From positions 1,116,001 through 1,180,000 of the forward strand of contig OY969813.1 in NCBI GenBank assembly GCA_963703355.1: a DNA stretch of 64,000 nucleotides, given 5' to 3'. The notes under the pieces are model-generated. The model did no database searches. It was not told the DNA's origin and was given only the letters and a program-made list of their open reading frames with translations. Shown here one piece after another: positions 44,100 to 52,630 of the stretch. Position 1 is the first letter of the stretch; every line of letters starts with the position of its first letter. This stretch comes from Puia sp963703355 (GTDB lineage Bacteria; Bacteroidota; Bacteroidia; Chitinophagales; Chitinophagaceae). The translations under genes were made by a program, and so were the position numbers.

Positions 44100-45437
44100 G
44101 TGCAACCCAAAAACAACCCTGCCAAATCTGTTCCTGTCATATTCAGAATTTTATTAATTCTGTTTATAGCCACCGTTCTGGCAGCTATTTGCTATTGTGG
44201 CTTTAAAGTCCGTACCCTATCCGGTCAGCAGGAGGTAATTAAAAAAGATTACATGATGGTGAACAGCATTTCTTTTGGGTTGTTATCCGTCGACGAATGG
44301 CGTGACAATATTGTTGCGGTTACAAAATCCAGCCTTCAAAATTTTCAGCTTACTCCGGATCAAAACGAGGCACTTAAAAAAGAAATCGAACAGTTGTTAA
44401 ATGAGCTCGTGAATAAGGCGGTGGCTAAAATTCAAAATCCCGGTAAGAACATTGGTAAAAAACTGGAGAAGCTGGCATTCAATATCGTCGTAAATGAAGA
44501 TAAACTACATGCGCAGCTTCCCGGATATGCTTCACTTATTGTAAAAGAACTGAACAAACCGGAAAGCTACAGCAGGTTAAAAAATATTGTGCAAATAGAA
44601 CTGGACTCACTCGGCAGTCAGACGTATGATCTCTCGAAGAATTCAGAGAAAATGTTACTGGACTCCTTCTTCCATAAATATCAGGTTGCGGATAAGCCTT
44701 CTTTTGAAACACTCCTGGTAACACAACTGGAGAAGATCAGAAAGCAAACCTACTACTGGGCTTTTGCCATGCTGGCCGGGGTAATTTTGATGCTAGGCAC
44801 CTGGTGGCTGGCAAGAGATATTTCCGGCATACATACGCCCCTCTATGTAATGTCGATTTTTTCGGCACTCATGTTGCTGGCGGTTGGAATTACAACTGCG
44901 ATTATCCAGGTTGATGCAAGAATATCGACAATGGATTTCCACATGATGGGTCAGATTGTGGATTTCAAAAACCAGGTATTATTTTATCAGAGTAAGAGTA
45001 TTGTGGAGGTACTCCAGGTGCTGATCCAGACCGGCAAGATAGACACGGTGATAGTGGGCATATTAATTTTAATCTTTTGCATACTTTTTCCTCTTGTCAG
45101 ACTATTCAGTACGGGCGTTTATATGGTGGAGAAGAGCAGGTGGGCAAAAAATAAAACGATCCATTTTTTTGCTTTTAATTCAGCAAAGTGGAATATGTCG
45201 GATGTATTGGTTCTTGCCATCTTAATGACCTATATCGGTTTTAACGGTATCGTGAATAGCACCCTTTCAGATCTGAATATGAACAACGAAACCATTACCA
45301 GCGTCACAACAAACAACACTTCTATTCAACCCGGATTTATTATTTTTACCGGATTTGTTCTCTTTAGCTTTACTTTATCATATATATTAAAAAACATTTC
45401 TCATCTGAGGCATTTTATAGTGATAGACAAGGAATAA
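44100..45437 (+). CDS. Paraquat-inducible protein A-like membrane protein
   Basis: 445 residues from a GTG start. First membrane helix (~15-35), a periplasmic, coiled helix region (~40-215) and a C-terminal polytopic domain with the PqiA-like pattern IVEVLQVLIQTGKIDTVIVG, FCILFPLVRLF and KWNMSDVLVLAILM. PqiA proteins act with MCE proteins in lipid transport or envelope stress in Proteobacteria; here the partner is a response regulator only 6 bases downstream. The large periplasmic insertion is unusual. Confidence 0.72.
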   Translation: MQPKNNPAKSVPVIFRILLILFIATVLAAICYCGFKVRTLSGQQEVIKKDYMMVNSISFGLLSVDEWRDNIVAVTKSSLQNFQLTPDQNEALKKEIEQLLNELVNKAVAKIQNPGKNIGKKLEKLAFNIVVNEDKLHAQLPGYASLIVKELNKPESYSRLKNIVQIELDSLGSQTYDLSKNSEKMLLDSFFHKYQVADKPSFETLLVTQLEKIRKQTYYWAFAMLAGVILMLGTWWLARDISGIHTPLYVMSIFSALMLLAVGITTAIIQVDARISTMDFHMMGQIVDFKNQVLFYQSKSIVEVLQVLIQTGKIDTVIVGILILIFCILFPLVRLFSTGVYMVEKSRWAKNKTIHFFAFNSAKWNMSDVLVLAILMTYIGFNGIVNSTLSDLNMNNETITSVTTNNTSIQPGFIIFTGFVLFSFTLSYILKNISHLRHFIVIDKE

Positions 45438-45443
45438 ATAAAC

Positions 45444-45800
45444 ATGATGAAACGCATTCTGATTGTTGATGATGAAAAGGACCTATGTGAACTGATTCGG
45501 GCCCAGTTAACTTCAAAGGGATATGAGGTCGAATGTGCGCATTGTCTGAATGAGGCACATCTGAAATGGGATAAGAATAATCCTTCGCTCGTATTGCTGG
45601 ATAACAATCTGCCCGACGGTGTAGGTCTGGATATGCTGGAAGCAAATCTCCCGCTGCTCAAAAATACCAGCATTATCATGATGACCGCCGATACTTATTT
45701 CTCCAACCGGCAGAGGGCAGAAAAACTGGGCATCATGCATTTTCTTCAGAAACCATTTACATTCGGCAATTTACATGAATTAATCAATCAGGCGATTTAA
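45444..45800 (+). CDS. Single-domain response regulator, LPDG type
   Basis: 118 residues: receiver domain only, VDDEKD (8-13), phospho-acceptor Asp53 in LLDNNLPDGVGL, switch region MMTADTYF and Lys in LQKPF. It shares the DNNLPDGxGL signature with two further regulators at 59.8 and 60.2 kb, so they form a paralogous group. Operon with the PqiA-like gene. Confidence 0.9.
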   Translation: MMKRILIVDDEKDLCELIRAQLTSKGYEVECAHCLNEAHLKWDKNNPSLVLLDNNLPDGVGLDMLEANLPLLKNTSIIMMTADTYFSNRQRAEKLGIMHFLQKPFTFGNLHELINQAI

Positions 45801-45845
45801 CGGTGCTGTTCGAAAGCATCGGAAGCGTGGCTGTGAATTTGATAT

Positions 45846-47291
45846 ATGAAGTCCATGTCTAATGTATTCGCTTGCGATCTTCAACAAAAAGGGATTCCCT
45901 TTGCTCACTTTTGGGAACACTGTGTTGGAAGTGGAGACGCCGCTCTAACTCTCCGAGCAGACTGGCAACAGCAGATGCTTCGCTGTCATAAGGAACTGGG
46001 ATTCCAACACGTACGATTTCATGGAATCCTTTCCGACAACATGGGTACATTGGTGGACGAGATGGACAAACTCGTTTATTCCTTTTTTAATACAGATCAG
46101 ATTTTTGACTTCCTGCATTCTATTGGCATGGCGCCGTTTGTGGAACTTTCTTTTATGCCGCTTGCACTTTCGTCCGGAGATGAAATTGTTTTTAGTTATA
46201 AGGACAATGTAACACCACCGAAGGATTACACTGCATGGGAAACTCTCATCTCAGATATTGTTTTTCATTGGTACGATCGTTATGGTCAGGAACAAATGAA
46301 GTCCTGGTATTTTGAAATATGGAATGAACCCAACTTATCTGCTTTCTGGACAGGCAATCAGGATGATTATTTTAACTTATATAAACATGCAGCCACCGCC
46401 ATTAAGAAAATAAACCCCGATTTAAAAGTTGGTGGTCCTGCTACAGCTTCCAATGCCTGGATAACTGAGTTCCGGGATTTTTGCAGACAGGAAAATGTCC
46501 CCTGCGACTTCATAAGTACACACCATTATCCCACAGATGCATTTGGCAAACCAGGCGATGATACCATCGCGCAGCTTTCGGAAAGTAAGAGAAGTATTTT
46601 GAGAGATCAGGTAATTGAAACAAAACAGAAAGCGGGGTCATTGCCAGTGTATTATACTGAATGGAGCAGTTCTTCCAATCCATTTGATGATCTGCACGAT
46701 GAAGCGTATGCAGCTTCATTCATTATTAAAACAATTATGGAAGCCCGTGATCATGTGAAGGGATATAGTTATTGGACCTTCTCAGATATATTCAACGAAA
46801 ATTATTTTTCATCCGTTCCTTTCCATGGCGGTTTTGGCTTGCTGAATATAAATGGTATACCCAAACCCGCTTACCGTGCTTTTGAAATATTACATCTTTT
46901 AGGAGAAGAAATTATTTCCGTGGAAGGTTCACATCCAACCATTGATGTGTGGATAATCAAAAAACACAGGGTGATTCAAATTCTCATCACCAATACAACT
47001 TTACCTAAACATCCCATTGCGACTGAAAAAGTTTGTATCGAATTAAAAAATATCATAGCTGCCGGCTCCGCATATATTGAACGGATCGACGACACCCATT
47101 GTAACACGCGTTCAGCATGGGAAACACTTGGATCACCCGGTTCGCTAAAACCTTATCAGGTAAAAACGCTGGAGAAAATATCAGAACTGGTAAAAGAACC
47201 AGTGATCCATTCTTATAACAATGGCATAGTATCGATGGAAATAGTAATGCCTCCCTTGGGTTCCGCACTGGTCACGATGGAATTATATTAA
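45846..47291 (+). CDS. GH39 family glycoside hydrolase (beta-xylosidase-like)
   Basis: 481 residues, no signal peptide. GH39 (beta-xylosidase/iduronidase) features: RFHGILSDNMG, acid/base Glu161 in FEIWNEPNLSAFW, ISTHHYPTD, nucleophile Glu272 in YYTEWSSSSNP and KGYSYWTFSDIFNE. Cleaves xylosidic bonds from oligosaccharides, probably in the cytoplasm. It lies 45 bases behind the response regulator and overlaps the next gene, tail-to-tail, by 4 bases. Confidence 0.92.
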   Translation: MKSMSNVFACDLQQKGIPFAHFWEHCVGSGDAALTLRADWQQQMLRCHKELGFQHVRFHGILSDNMGTLVDEMDKLVYSFFNTDQIFDFLHSIGMAPFVELSFMPLALSSGDEIVFSYKDNVTPPKDYTAWETLISDIVFHWYDRYGQEQMKSWYFEIWNEPNLSAFWTGNQDDYFNLYKHAATAIKKINPDLKVGGPATASNAWITEFRDFCRQENVPCDFISTHHYPTDAFGKPGDDTIAQLSESKRSILRDQVIETKQKAGSLPVYYTEWSSSSNPFDDLHDEAYAASFIIKTIMEARDHVKGYSYWTFSDIFNENYFSSVPFHGGFGLLNINGIPKPAYRAFEILHLLGEEIISVEGSHPTIDVWIIKKHRVIQILITNTTLPKHPIATEKVCIELKNIIAAGSAYIERIDDTHCNTRSAWETLGSPGSLKPYQVKTLEKISELVKEPVIHSYNNGIVSMEIVMPPLGSALVTMELY

Positions 47292-48289
47292 GGTTGTCCT
47301 TTGCCACCGGATGAGCCATATATTTGACCCGTTGCATAACTTCCGCTGTTATCGGCGAGCAGCACATAAATAGACGCGAGCTCTGCCGGCTGACCCGGTC
47401 TCCCCAATGGCGTATCACCACCAAATTTTTCTATTTTTTCCTGGGCGGCACCCCCGCTTACCTGCAGAGCCGTCCATATCGGTCCGGGTGCAACGCCATT
47501 CACACGGATACCTTTCGGACCGAGCTGCTTTGCCAATGATTTTACAAAGTTCATTGTTGCAGCCTTGGTTTGTGCGTAGTCATACAAATCGGGTGATGGA
47601 TCGTATGCTTGTTCCGAAGCCGTAGCAATGATAACAGAACCGGGTTGCAAATGAGGAAGTGCTGTTTTAATAATCCAGAAAGGTGCATAGATATTTGTTT
47701 TCATTGTCCAGTCAAATTGTTCGGTGGAAATATCGAGTATGGAAGCATGTGTCTGTTGCCTTCCTGCATTACTTACAACGATGTCCAAACCACCCAGACC
47801 CTGCACCGCTTCCTGGACCAATTGCTTACAAAATTTTTCTTCTCTCAAGTCACCCGGAATACCAATACCCTTTCTTCCTGCTGCTTTGATGAGTGCCAAT
47901 ACGTCCCGGGCATCCGATTCCTCAGTAGGATAATAGTTGATAACCACATCTGCTCCTTCTCTCGCAAAGGCGATGGCTGCAGCCCGGCCCATTCCGGAGT
48001 CTCCCCCGGTGATCAGCGCTTTGCGGTTTTCAAGTCTTCCCGATCCCTTATAACTATTTTCACCATGATCAGGTTTTGGATCCATTTTACTCACTAGTCC
48101 TGGCCAGGGTTGCGACTGACCCGGGAAAGGAGGTTTCGGGTATTTAGTAAGAGGATCTGTAAGTCCTATAACATTTTTTGCACCCGGTATATTTCCTGAA
48201 GCAAAGGAAGGAGTAACTGCAGCAGCCGCCAACGTTGCTCCCAATCCCCCAATCACTTGTCTGCGATGTATTTTATTTTCTCCTGACAT
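47288..48289 (-). CDS. SDR oxidoreductase with Tat signal, YhdF/Gsp39-like
   Basis: About 333 residues from ATG 48289. Signal HRRQVIGGLGATLAAAAVTPSFA looks like a Tat leader, unusual for an SDR. Core: GRLENRKALITGGDSGMGR, ADVVINYYPTEESDA, SNAGRQQ, YDYAQTKAA (YxxxK) and GQIYGSSGGKGQP. Resembles the general stress SDRs YhdF/YdaD of Bacillus. NAD(P)-dependent reduction in the periplasm would need an odd cofactor supply, so the exported location is uncertain. Confidence 0.88.
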   Translation of the reverse strand: MSGENKIHRRQVIGGLGATLAAAAVTPSFASGNIPGAKNVIGLTDPLTKYPKPPFPGQSQPWPGLVSKMDPKPDHGENSYKGSGRLENRKALITGGDSGMGRAAAIAFAREGADVVINYYPTEESDARDVLALIKAAGRKGIGIPGDLREEKFCKQLVQEAVQGLGGLDIVVSNAGRQQTHASILDISTEQFDWTMKTNIYAPFWIIKTALPHLQPGSVIIATASEQAYDPSPDLYDYAQTKAATMNFVKSLAKQLGPKGIRVNGVAPGPIWTALQVSGGAAQEKIEKFGGDTPLGRPGQPAELASIYVLLADNSGSYATGQIYGSSGGKGQP

Positions 48290-48474
48290 ACAATCAATTT
48301 TTATTTTAGAAAAGAATTTCAACATTTGTGCCAACCATAATACTTAGGCTGCCCGATGTTTTGGTTAAATTCAACTGTTGAGTATCTGGCGCATGCTTTT
48401 AGTATTGTGCGTTAAGCTTGAACGTTAACGCTTCGCTGGCACAGTGATTGAAGGTCTCTATTTAAAATATTTGT

Positions 48475-49017
48475 ATGAACAGCATCGATCAAAATCAAAA
48501 GGAGAATAACCACAAAGATGTTTATAGCCTCGAAGCGGGTGAACGTATCAAAGAGATGGCCGAAAGCACTAAGACCTGTTTCTTTTGTACAGAAAAAGGA
48601 TTGGGAGACTCTTCCGGAGTACGACCCATGAGTATATTACAGGCAGAAGACAATGGTACATTGTGGTTTCTAAGCGCCAAAGACAGCTATAAAAATCAGG
48701 AAATTGCGATGAACAGTGATGTGAAATTGTATTTTCAGGGATCTCCTCACTCCGATTTCCTATTTTTAACGGGAACTGCATCTATTTCTTATGATAAAAA
48801 TAAAATAAAAGAATTGTGGACACCGTTGGCCAAGGCATGGTTTACACAGGGAGAAAACGATCCCAGGATAACTGCGATTAAATTTCTACCCGAAAACGGA
48901 TTTTACTGGGACAATAAACACGGGAATCTGATTGCCGGAGTTAAAATGCTATTTGGGGCATTGGTTGGACAAACTATCGACGATTCTATTCAGGGTAAAA
49001 TAAAAGCAAGTCTCTAA
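48475..49017 (+). CDS. Pyridoxamine 5'-phosphate oxidase-like general stress protein
   Basis: 180 residues of the split-beta-barrel FMN-binding fold (KTCFFCTEKGLGDSSGVRPM, LWFLSAKDSYKNQEIA, FLFLTGTASISYD, WFTQGENDPRITAIKF), resembling general stress protein 26. Likely binds FMN or another flavin/F420-like cofactor. It starts the transcription unit that continues 15 bases later with the CHASE3 kinase. Confidence 0.87.
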   Translation: MNSIDQNQKENNHKDVYSLEAGERIKEMAESTKTCFFCTEKGLGDSSGVRPMSILQAEDNGTLWFLSAKDSYKNQEIAMNSDVKLYFQGSPHSDFLFLTGTASISYDKNKIKELWTPLAKAWFTQGENDPRITAIKFLPENGFYWDNKHGNLIAGVKMLFGALVGQTIDDSIQGKIKASL

Positions 49018-49032
49018 AACAGTAAATTTCCG

Positions 49033-50415
49033 ATGCAAAAAATAAAAAGGCCGGCGAACTTTAATTATCTGGCCTTTATAGCATCATCGTTAATATTACT
49101 TTCTCTTGCCATTTTTTCCCTAATCTGGTTGCAGAAACAGAAAAAGGCAGAAGACCTGATTGCACACACTTATGAAGTAAAACTTCAAATTGAGAAGGCT
49201 TTCGGATTACTTCTGGAAGCCGAATCGGGTCAACGTGGTTATCTGCTGCATAGCGACAGTTCATTCCTTAATAACATTTCGCATGCAGAAGGCCTGCTGG
49301 ACAAAGGTCTTAGCAGGTTGGATTCTATGATTGCCGATAACCCCGTTCAGGTAAAAAACCTCAGGACCCTGCAGGCACTTGTTTACGCAAGAATTGTCAG
49401 GCTGCATATATTATTGGACTCTTCCACGTCCAATAATTTTACTATTACGCATTTTAATTCTCCAGGTAAGAAGATCATGGATTCTATACATCAACAGATT
49501 ATGATCATGCAGGAAGAGGAAAATGGTTTACTCGAACAACGGACTTTTTTCCGGAAAATAGAAAACGACCGGGTAATAGCATTTATAATTTTATTTTCCA
49601 TCATCGCATTTGTGATTCTGATGTGGTCTTACTTCAAAATTAGAAATGAAAATGTATTGCGTTTGCGGGCGCAGCTCGAAATAAATAATCAAAATGAAAA
49701 ACTAGAGAGAAAAAACCGGGATTTGACCACTTTTACCAATATTGCGAGCCACGACCTGAAAGAACCACTCAGGAAAATACAAATGTTTACGAATCTGATT
49801 ACAGATTCAAATCCCGAATACCTTACTCACAAATCATTTGATTATTTACAAAAGATTGCCCAGCAGAGTAACCGCATGCAGGCTCTTATAGACTCTGTAC
49901 TCGAATACGCACAAACAGACGAAGCGGACTATGGATTTCAACAAACCGATCTGAACGAAATTGCAAAACTTGCAATAGAGGACCTGAGTGAAATTATCAA
50001 CGAGAAAAATGCGGAAGTTGTGATTGGCAAGCTTCCCATCATATATTGTAGTCCGACTCAAATGGAGCAGTTATTTGTTAATCTTATTGAAAACGGTATC
50101 AAATATAGCAGAACTGATATTACTCCGCAGATAGAAATCAATGCAGTTCGCACTAAAGATTCCTGGAAGATGGACTTTCGGGATAACGGGATCGGTTTTG
50201 ACGAAACGTATGGAGAGAAGATATTTGAGGTCTTTCAAAGACTGCATTCAGCTGACGCCTATTCGGGTACGGGCATAGGACTGGCTATATGTAAAAAAAT
50301 AGTTGAAAATCACAGGGGAACTATTATTGCCAAATCTGTATCAGGTAAAGGTTCGGTTTTTTCAATTATCTTGCCGGCTGATGAATCACAAAAACAGGGT
50401 ATTGCTAATCGATGA
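49033..50415 (+). CDS. CHASE3-domain sensor histidine kinase
   Basis: 460 residues. Two membrane helices (~15-33 and ~181-200) flank a periplasmic CHASE3 domain (ESGQRGYLL at 64-72), then a coiled coil, HisKA with His240 in NIASHDLKEPLRK (phytochrome-like class) and HATPase_c (DNGIGFDE, YSGTGIGLAI). A response regulator overlaps the 3' end. Confidence 0.92.
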   Translation: MQKIKRPANFNYLAFIASSLILLSLAIFSLIWLQKQKKAEDLIAHTYEVKLQIEKAFGLLLEAESGQRGYLLHSDSSFLNNISHAEGLLDKGLSRLDSMIADNPVQVKNLRTLQALVYARIVRLHILLDSSTSNNFTITHFNSPGKKIMDSIHQQIMIMQEEENGLLEQRTFFRKIENDRVIAFIILFSIIAFVILMWSYFKIRNENVLRLRAQLEINNQNEKLERKNRDLTTFTNIASHDLKEPLRKIQMFTNLITDSNPEYLTHKSFDYLQKIAQQSNRMQALIDSVLEYAQTDEADYGFQQTDLNEIAKLAIEDLSEIINEKNAEVVIGKLPIIYCSPTQMEQLFVNLIENGIKYSRTDITPQIEINAVRTKDSWKMDFRDNGIGFDETYGEKIFEVFQRLHSADAYSGTGIGLAICKKIVENHRGTIIAKSVSGKGSVFSIILPADESQKQGIANR

Positions 50416-50770
50416 TGATCACGACGATCAGGTATTTTTAAGAGGGGCTATCAATGATTTGTTTCCGAATCTGGAATGCGTCTCCTTAAATAATGGGAAA
50501 GATGCACTCAAATTTATAGAAGAGAATCCCCCACCCCCATCCTATATATTTTTGGACCTGAATATGCCTTATTTGAACGGATTCGAATTTCTTAAGGAAT
50601 TTAAAAAGGGAAAGAGCAATATGGAAACCAGCATTTACGTGTACAGTACTTCTTCAAATCCCAGGGACAGGGAAAAGGCAAAGAACCTGGGCGCCGACGA
50701 GTATATCGTTAAATTCTCCGACCTGAATGCACTGAAACTAAAGTTGAAACACGTAATCCAGCCCTCATAA
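50381..50770 (+). CDS. Single-domain response regulator
   Basis: 129 residues from ATG 50381 (the frame is open further upstream, inside the kinase gene, but begins poorly). Acidic pocket IDDDHDD (10-16), phospho-acceptor Asp59 in FLDLNMP, switch YSTSS and VKFSDL with Lys. Rcp1-like. It overlaps the kinase by 35 bases, a typical sign that the two form a pair. Confidence 0.9.
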   Translation: MNHKNRVLLIDDDHDDQVFLRGAINDLFPNLECVSLNNGKDALKFIEENPPPPSYIFLDLNMPYLNGFEFLKEFKKGKSNMETSIYVYSTSSNPRDREKAKNLGADEYIVKFSDLNALKLKLKHVIQPS

Positions 50771-50784
50771 AGAAGCTGTTTTTG

Positions 50785-51738
50785 CTATTTCTTTTTAATC
50801 AGTTTTTCTTTCTGCTGTATGGACATATGTCCTTTTTCTTCTTCTACCTGACGAACCGTAACGGCATAGTCTGTGGGCTTGATTTCGTCACCCAGTGCCA
50901 CCGCATAAAACTTTGTGAACTCAGCACCAAAATAAACGATCATGGCGGAGTAGTATATCCACAGAAGCAACACAATCAGCGAACCGGCCGCCCCATATGT
51001 TGAACCTACATTACTCTTGGATATATAAAAGGAAATAGCAAATTTCCCCAGAAGAAATAATATCATAGTAGCAATCGCACCTATAATAACATCCTTCCAT
51101 TTTATTTTGGCATCGGGCAACACTTTAAAAATCACAGCAAAAATGAACGTGGTAATGGAAACAGTGATACACTGGTTGATAACGTAAATAAAAACAACCG
51201 ACATTCCCGGTACAATTAATTTCAAATGATTACCAAAAGCTTCAACAAGAGCGGATACACCCAGGGAAACCAATAATAAAAAACCAAGACTTACAATTAT
51301 TGAGAACGACAACAACCGATTCTTTAGAAATGCAATCCACCCCGATTTAGGTTTGGGTTTAAGTCCCCAGATCATATTAATGGAATCCTGCATTTCGGCA
51401 AAAACGCTGGATGCGCCAATAACTAAAAAAATAATTCCGATAATAGTAGCCAGTGTGTTTTTGCCGCTGATCGCGGCGTGCTGAATAATCGATTGTAATT
51501 GAACAGCCGTATCATGGCCGATAAAGCCCTGGAGCTGCGCATATACTTTTCCCTCCACGGCAGCGTGTCCAAAAAAAATGCTGCACATAGTGATGATAAT
51601 GAGCAGCAAGGGACCCATGGAAAAAATCATGTAAAATGAAAGTGCGCCGCTTAGTTTCATTAACTTATCGTCAATAAAACCATTGGCAGCATTTTTTATA
51701 ATGCTCCAAAGTATTTTCAATGACTTTTTCCGCTTCAA
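50785..51738 (-). CDS. YihY/BrkB family membrane protein
   Basis: 317 residues, six predicted helices with the family pattern (GALSFYMIFSMGPLLLI, INMIWGLKPKPKSGW, TYGAAGSLIVLLLWIYYSAMIVYFGAEFTK). Once annotated as RNase BN; the actual function is unknown, probably a transporter. Its start overlaps the preceding ORF by 4 bases. Confidence 0.92.
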   Translation of the reverse strand: MKRKKSLKILWSIIKNAANGFIDDKLMKLSGALSFYMIFSMGPLLLIIITMCSIFFGHAAVEGKVYAQLQGFIGHDTAVQLQSIIQHAAISGKNTLATIIGIIFLVIGASSVFAEMQDSINMIWGLKPKPKSGWIAFLKNRLLSFSIIVSLGFLLLVSLGVSALVEAFGNHLKLIVPGMSVVFIYVINQCITVSITTFIFAVIFKVLPDAKIKWKDVIIGAIATMILFLLGKFAISFYISKSNVGSTYGAAGSLIVLLLWIYYSAMIVYFGAEFTKFYAVALGDEIKPTDYAVTVRQVEEEKGHMSIQQKEKLIKKK

Positions 51739-52055
51739 TGGATTTCCATTTCTTCGCCATCGTACTCATTCAGAATGGCTTTTTTTATTGCGGCCGTTAA
51801 TTCTTCGGGTAAATGGTTAATTAAGGAAGTAAATAATTCGGGTCTGGTATCCCTTGTGTTGAGGGTTACCGGGTTTAACTTCTGATTGGTAAATGAGAGT
51901 TTGTTTGTTTCGGTATCGACGATGGTAATCAGATCATAGATTATCTGACCCGGTTCATACATTTTCACCGTATTAACCGCATATTTTTTATCGAGGTATT
52001 TAAAAAACAGCCGCTTCATTTCCTTTCTCATCGGGTACAATTTTGATGAATACAT
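51735..52055 (-). CDS. Hypothetical protein upstream of BrkB gene
   Basis: About 106 residues (from ATG 52055), soluble, with YDLITIVDTETNKLSF and ending YDGEEMEIH. Overlaps the BrkB gene by ATGA at 51735-51738. Unknown family. Confidence 0.65.
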   Translation of the reverse strand: MYSSKLYPMRKEMKRLFFKYLDKKYAVNTVKMYEPGQIIYDLITIVDTETNKLSFTNQKLNPVTLNTRDTRPELFTSLINHLPEELTAAIKKAILNEYDGEEMEIH

Positions 52056-52261
52056 CAAAATAATAATTTTATTTTTAAAAAACGTATCTAGTTATACACT
52101 TCACAATTAATTGATTATCAGACATTATACCCTTTTCTGAACTTGAATTAGATTGTGCAGTTGCTCTTTCGAATGATAAAACTGACCACGGTCTCTTTTA
52201 ATAATCAAAGCATATGCCATGGCCGTTTTGAGAATCTATCTATTTAATCGTATTTTAGGTT

Positions 52262-52567
52262 ATGGAAAATAAAGCAACAAAAATCACAGAACAGGCTGGT
52301 GAAATTCTCAGCAGCATCGGCTCGCATATCGCTGAAGTATCAGGCAAGGTAGCAGATGCAGTCGTTGAAGAATATAAGGTGGTTAAAAAAGCAGTTAGGA
52401 AAAAACTTGCCAAGAAAAAAGCAGCTCCCGCAAAGAAAAAAGCTGCTAAAAAACCTGTAAGAAAAGCAGTCAAGTCAGCAAAAAAGAAAACAGTTAAAGT
52501 GGTTAAGAAGGCGAAGAAAGCGGTTAAAAAGACTGCTAAAAAAACAGCTCCGAAGAAGAAGAAATAG
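52262..52567 (+). CDS. Histone H1-like lysine/alanine-rich protein
   Basis: 101 residues. N-terminal ~40 residues form an amphipathic helix (KITEQAGEILSSIGSHIAEVSGKVADAV), then about 60 residues of Lys/Ala/Val repeats (KKAVRKK, AKKKAAPAKKKAAKKP, ending TAPKKKK). Resembles bacterial H1-like nucleoid proteins and the AlgP type; probably binds DNA or RNA. Isolated gene. Confidence 0.85.
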   Translation: MENKATKITEQAGEILSSIGSHIAEVSGKVADAVVEEYKVVKKAVRKKLAKKKAAPAKKKAAKKPVRKAVKSAKKKTVKVVKKAKKAVKKTAKKTAPKKKK

Positions 52568-52630
52568 TTACTATTTACAAATTCAGTTCATTAACCGGGG
52601 AGGGGATGTTCAGGGTTTTTCCGGTACGTA

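Noticed and set aside
50303..50380. Longer start for the response regulator behind the CHASE3 kinase
   Set aside because: These codons lie in the kinase C-terminus; the receiver domain begins at ATG 50381.
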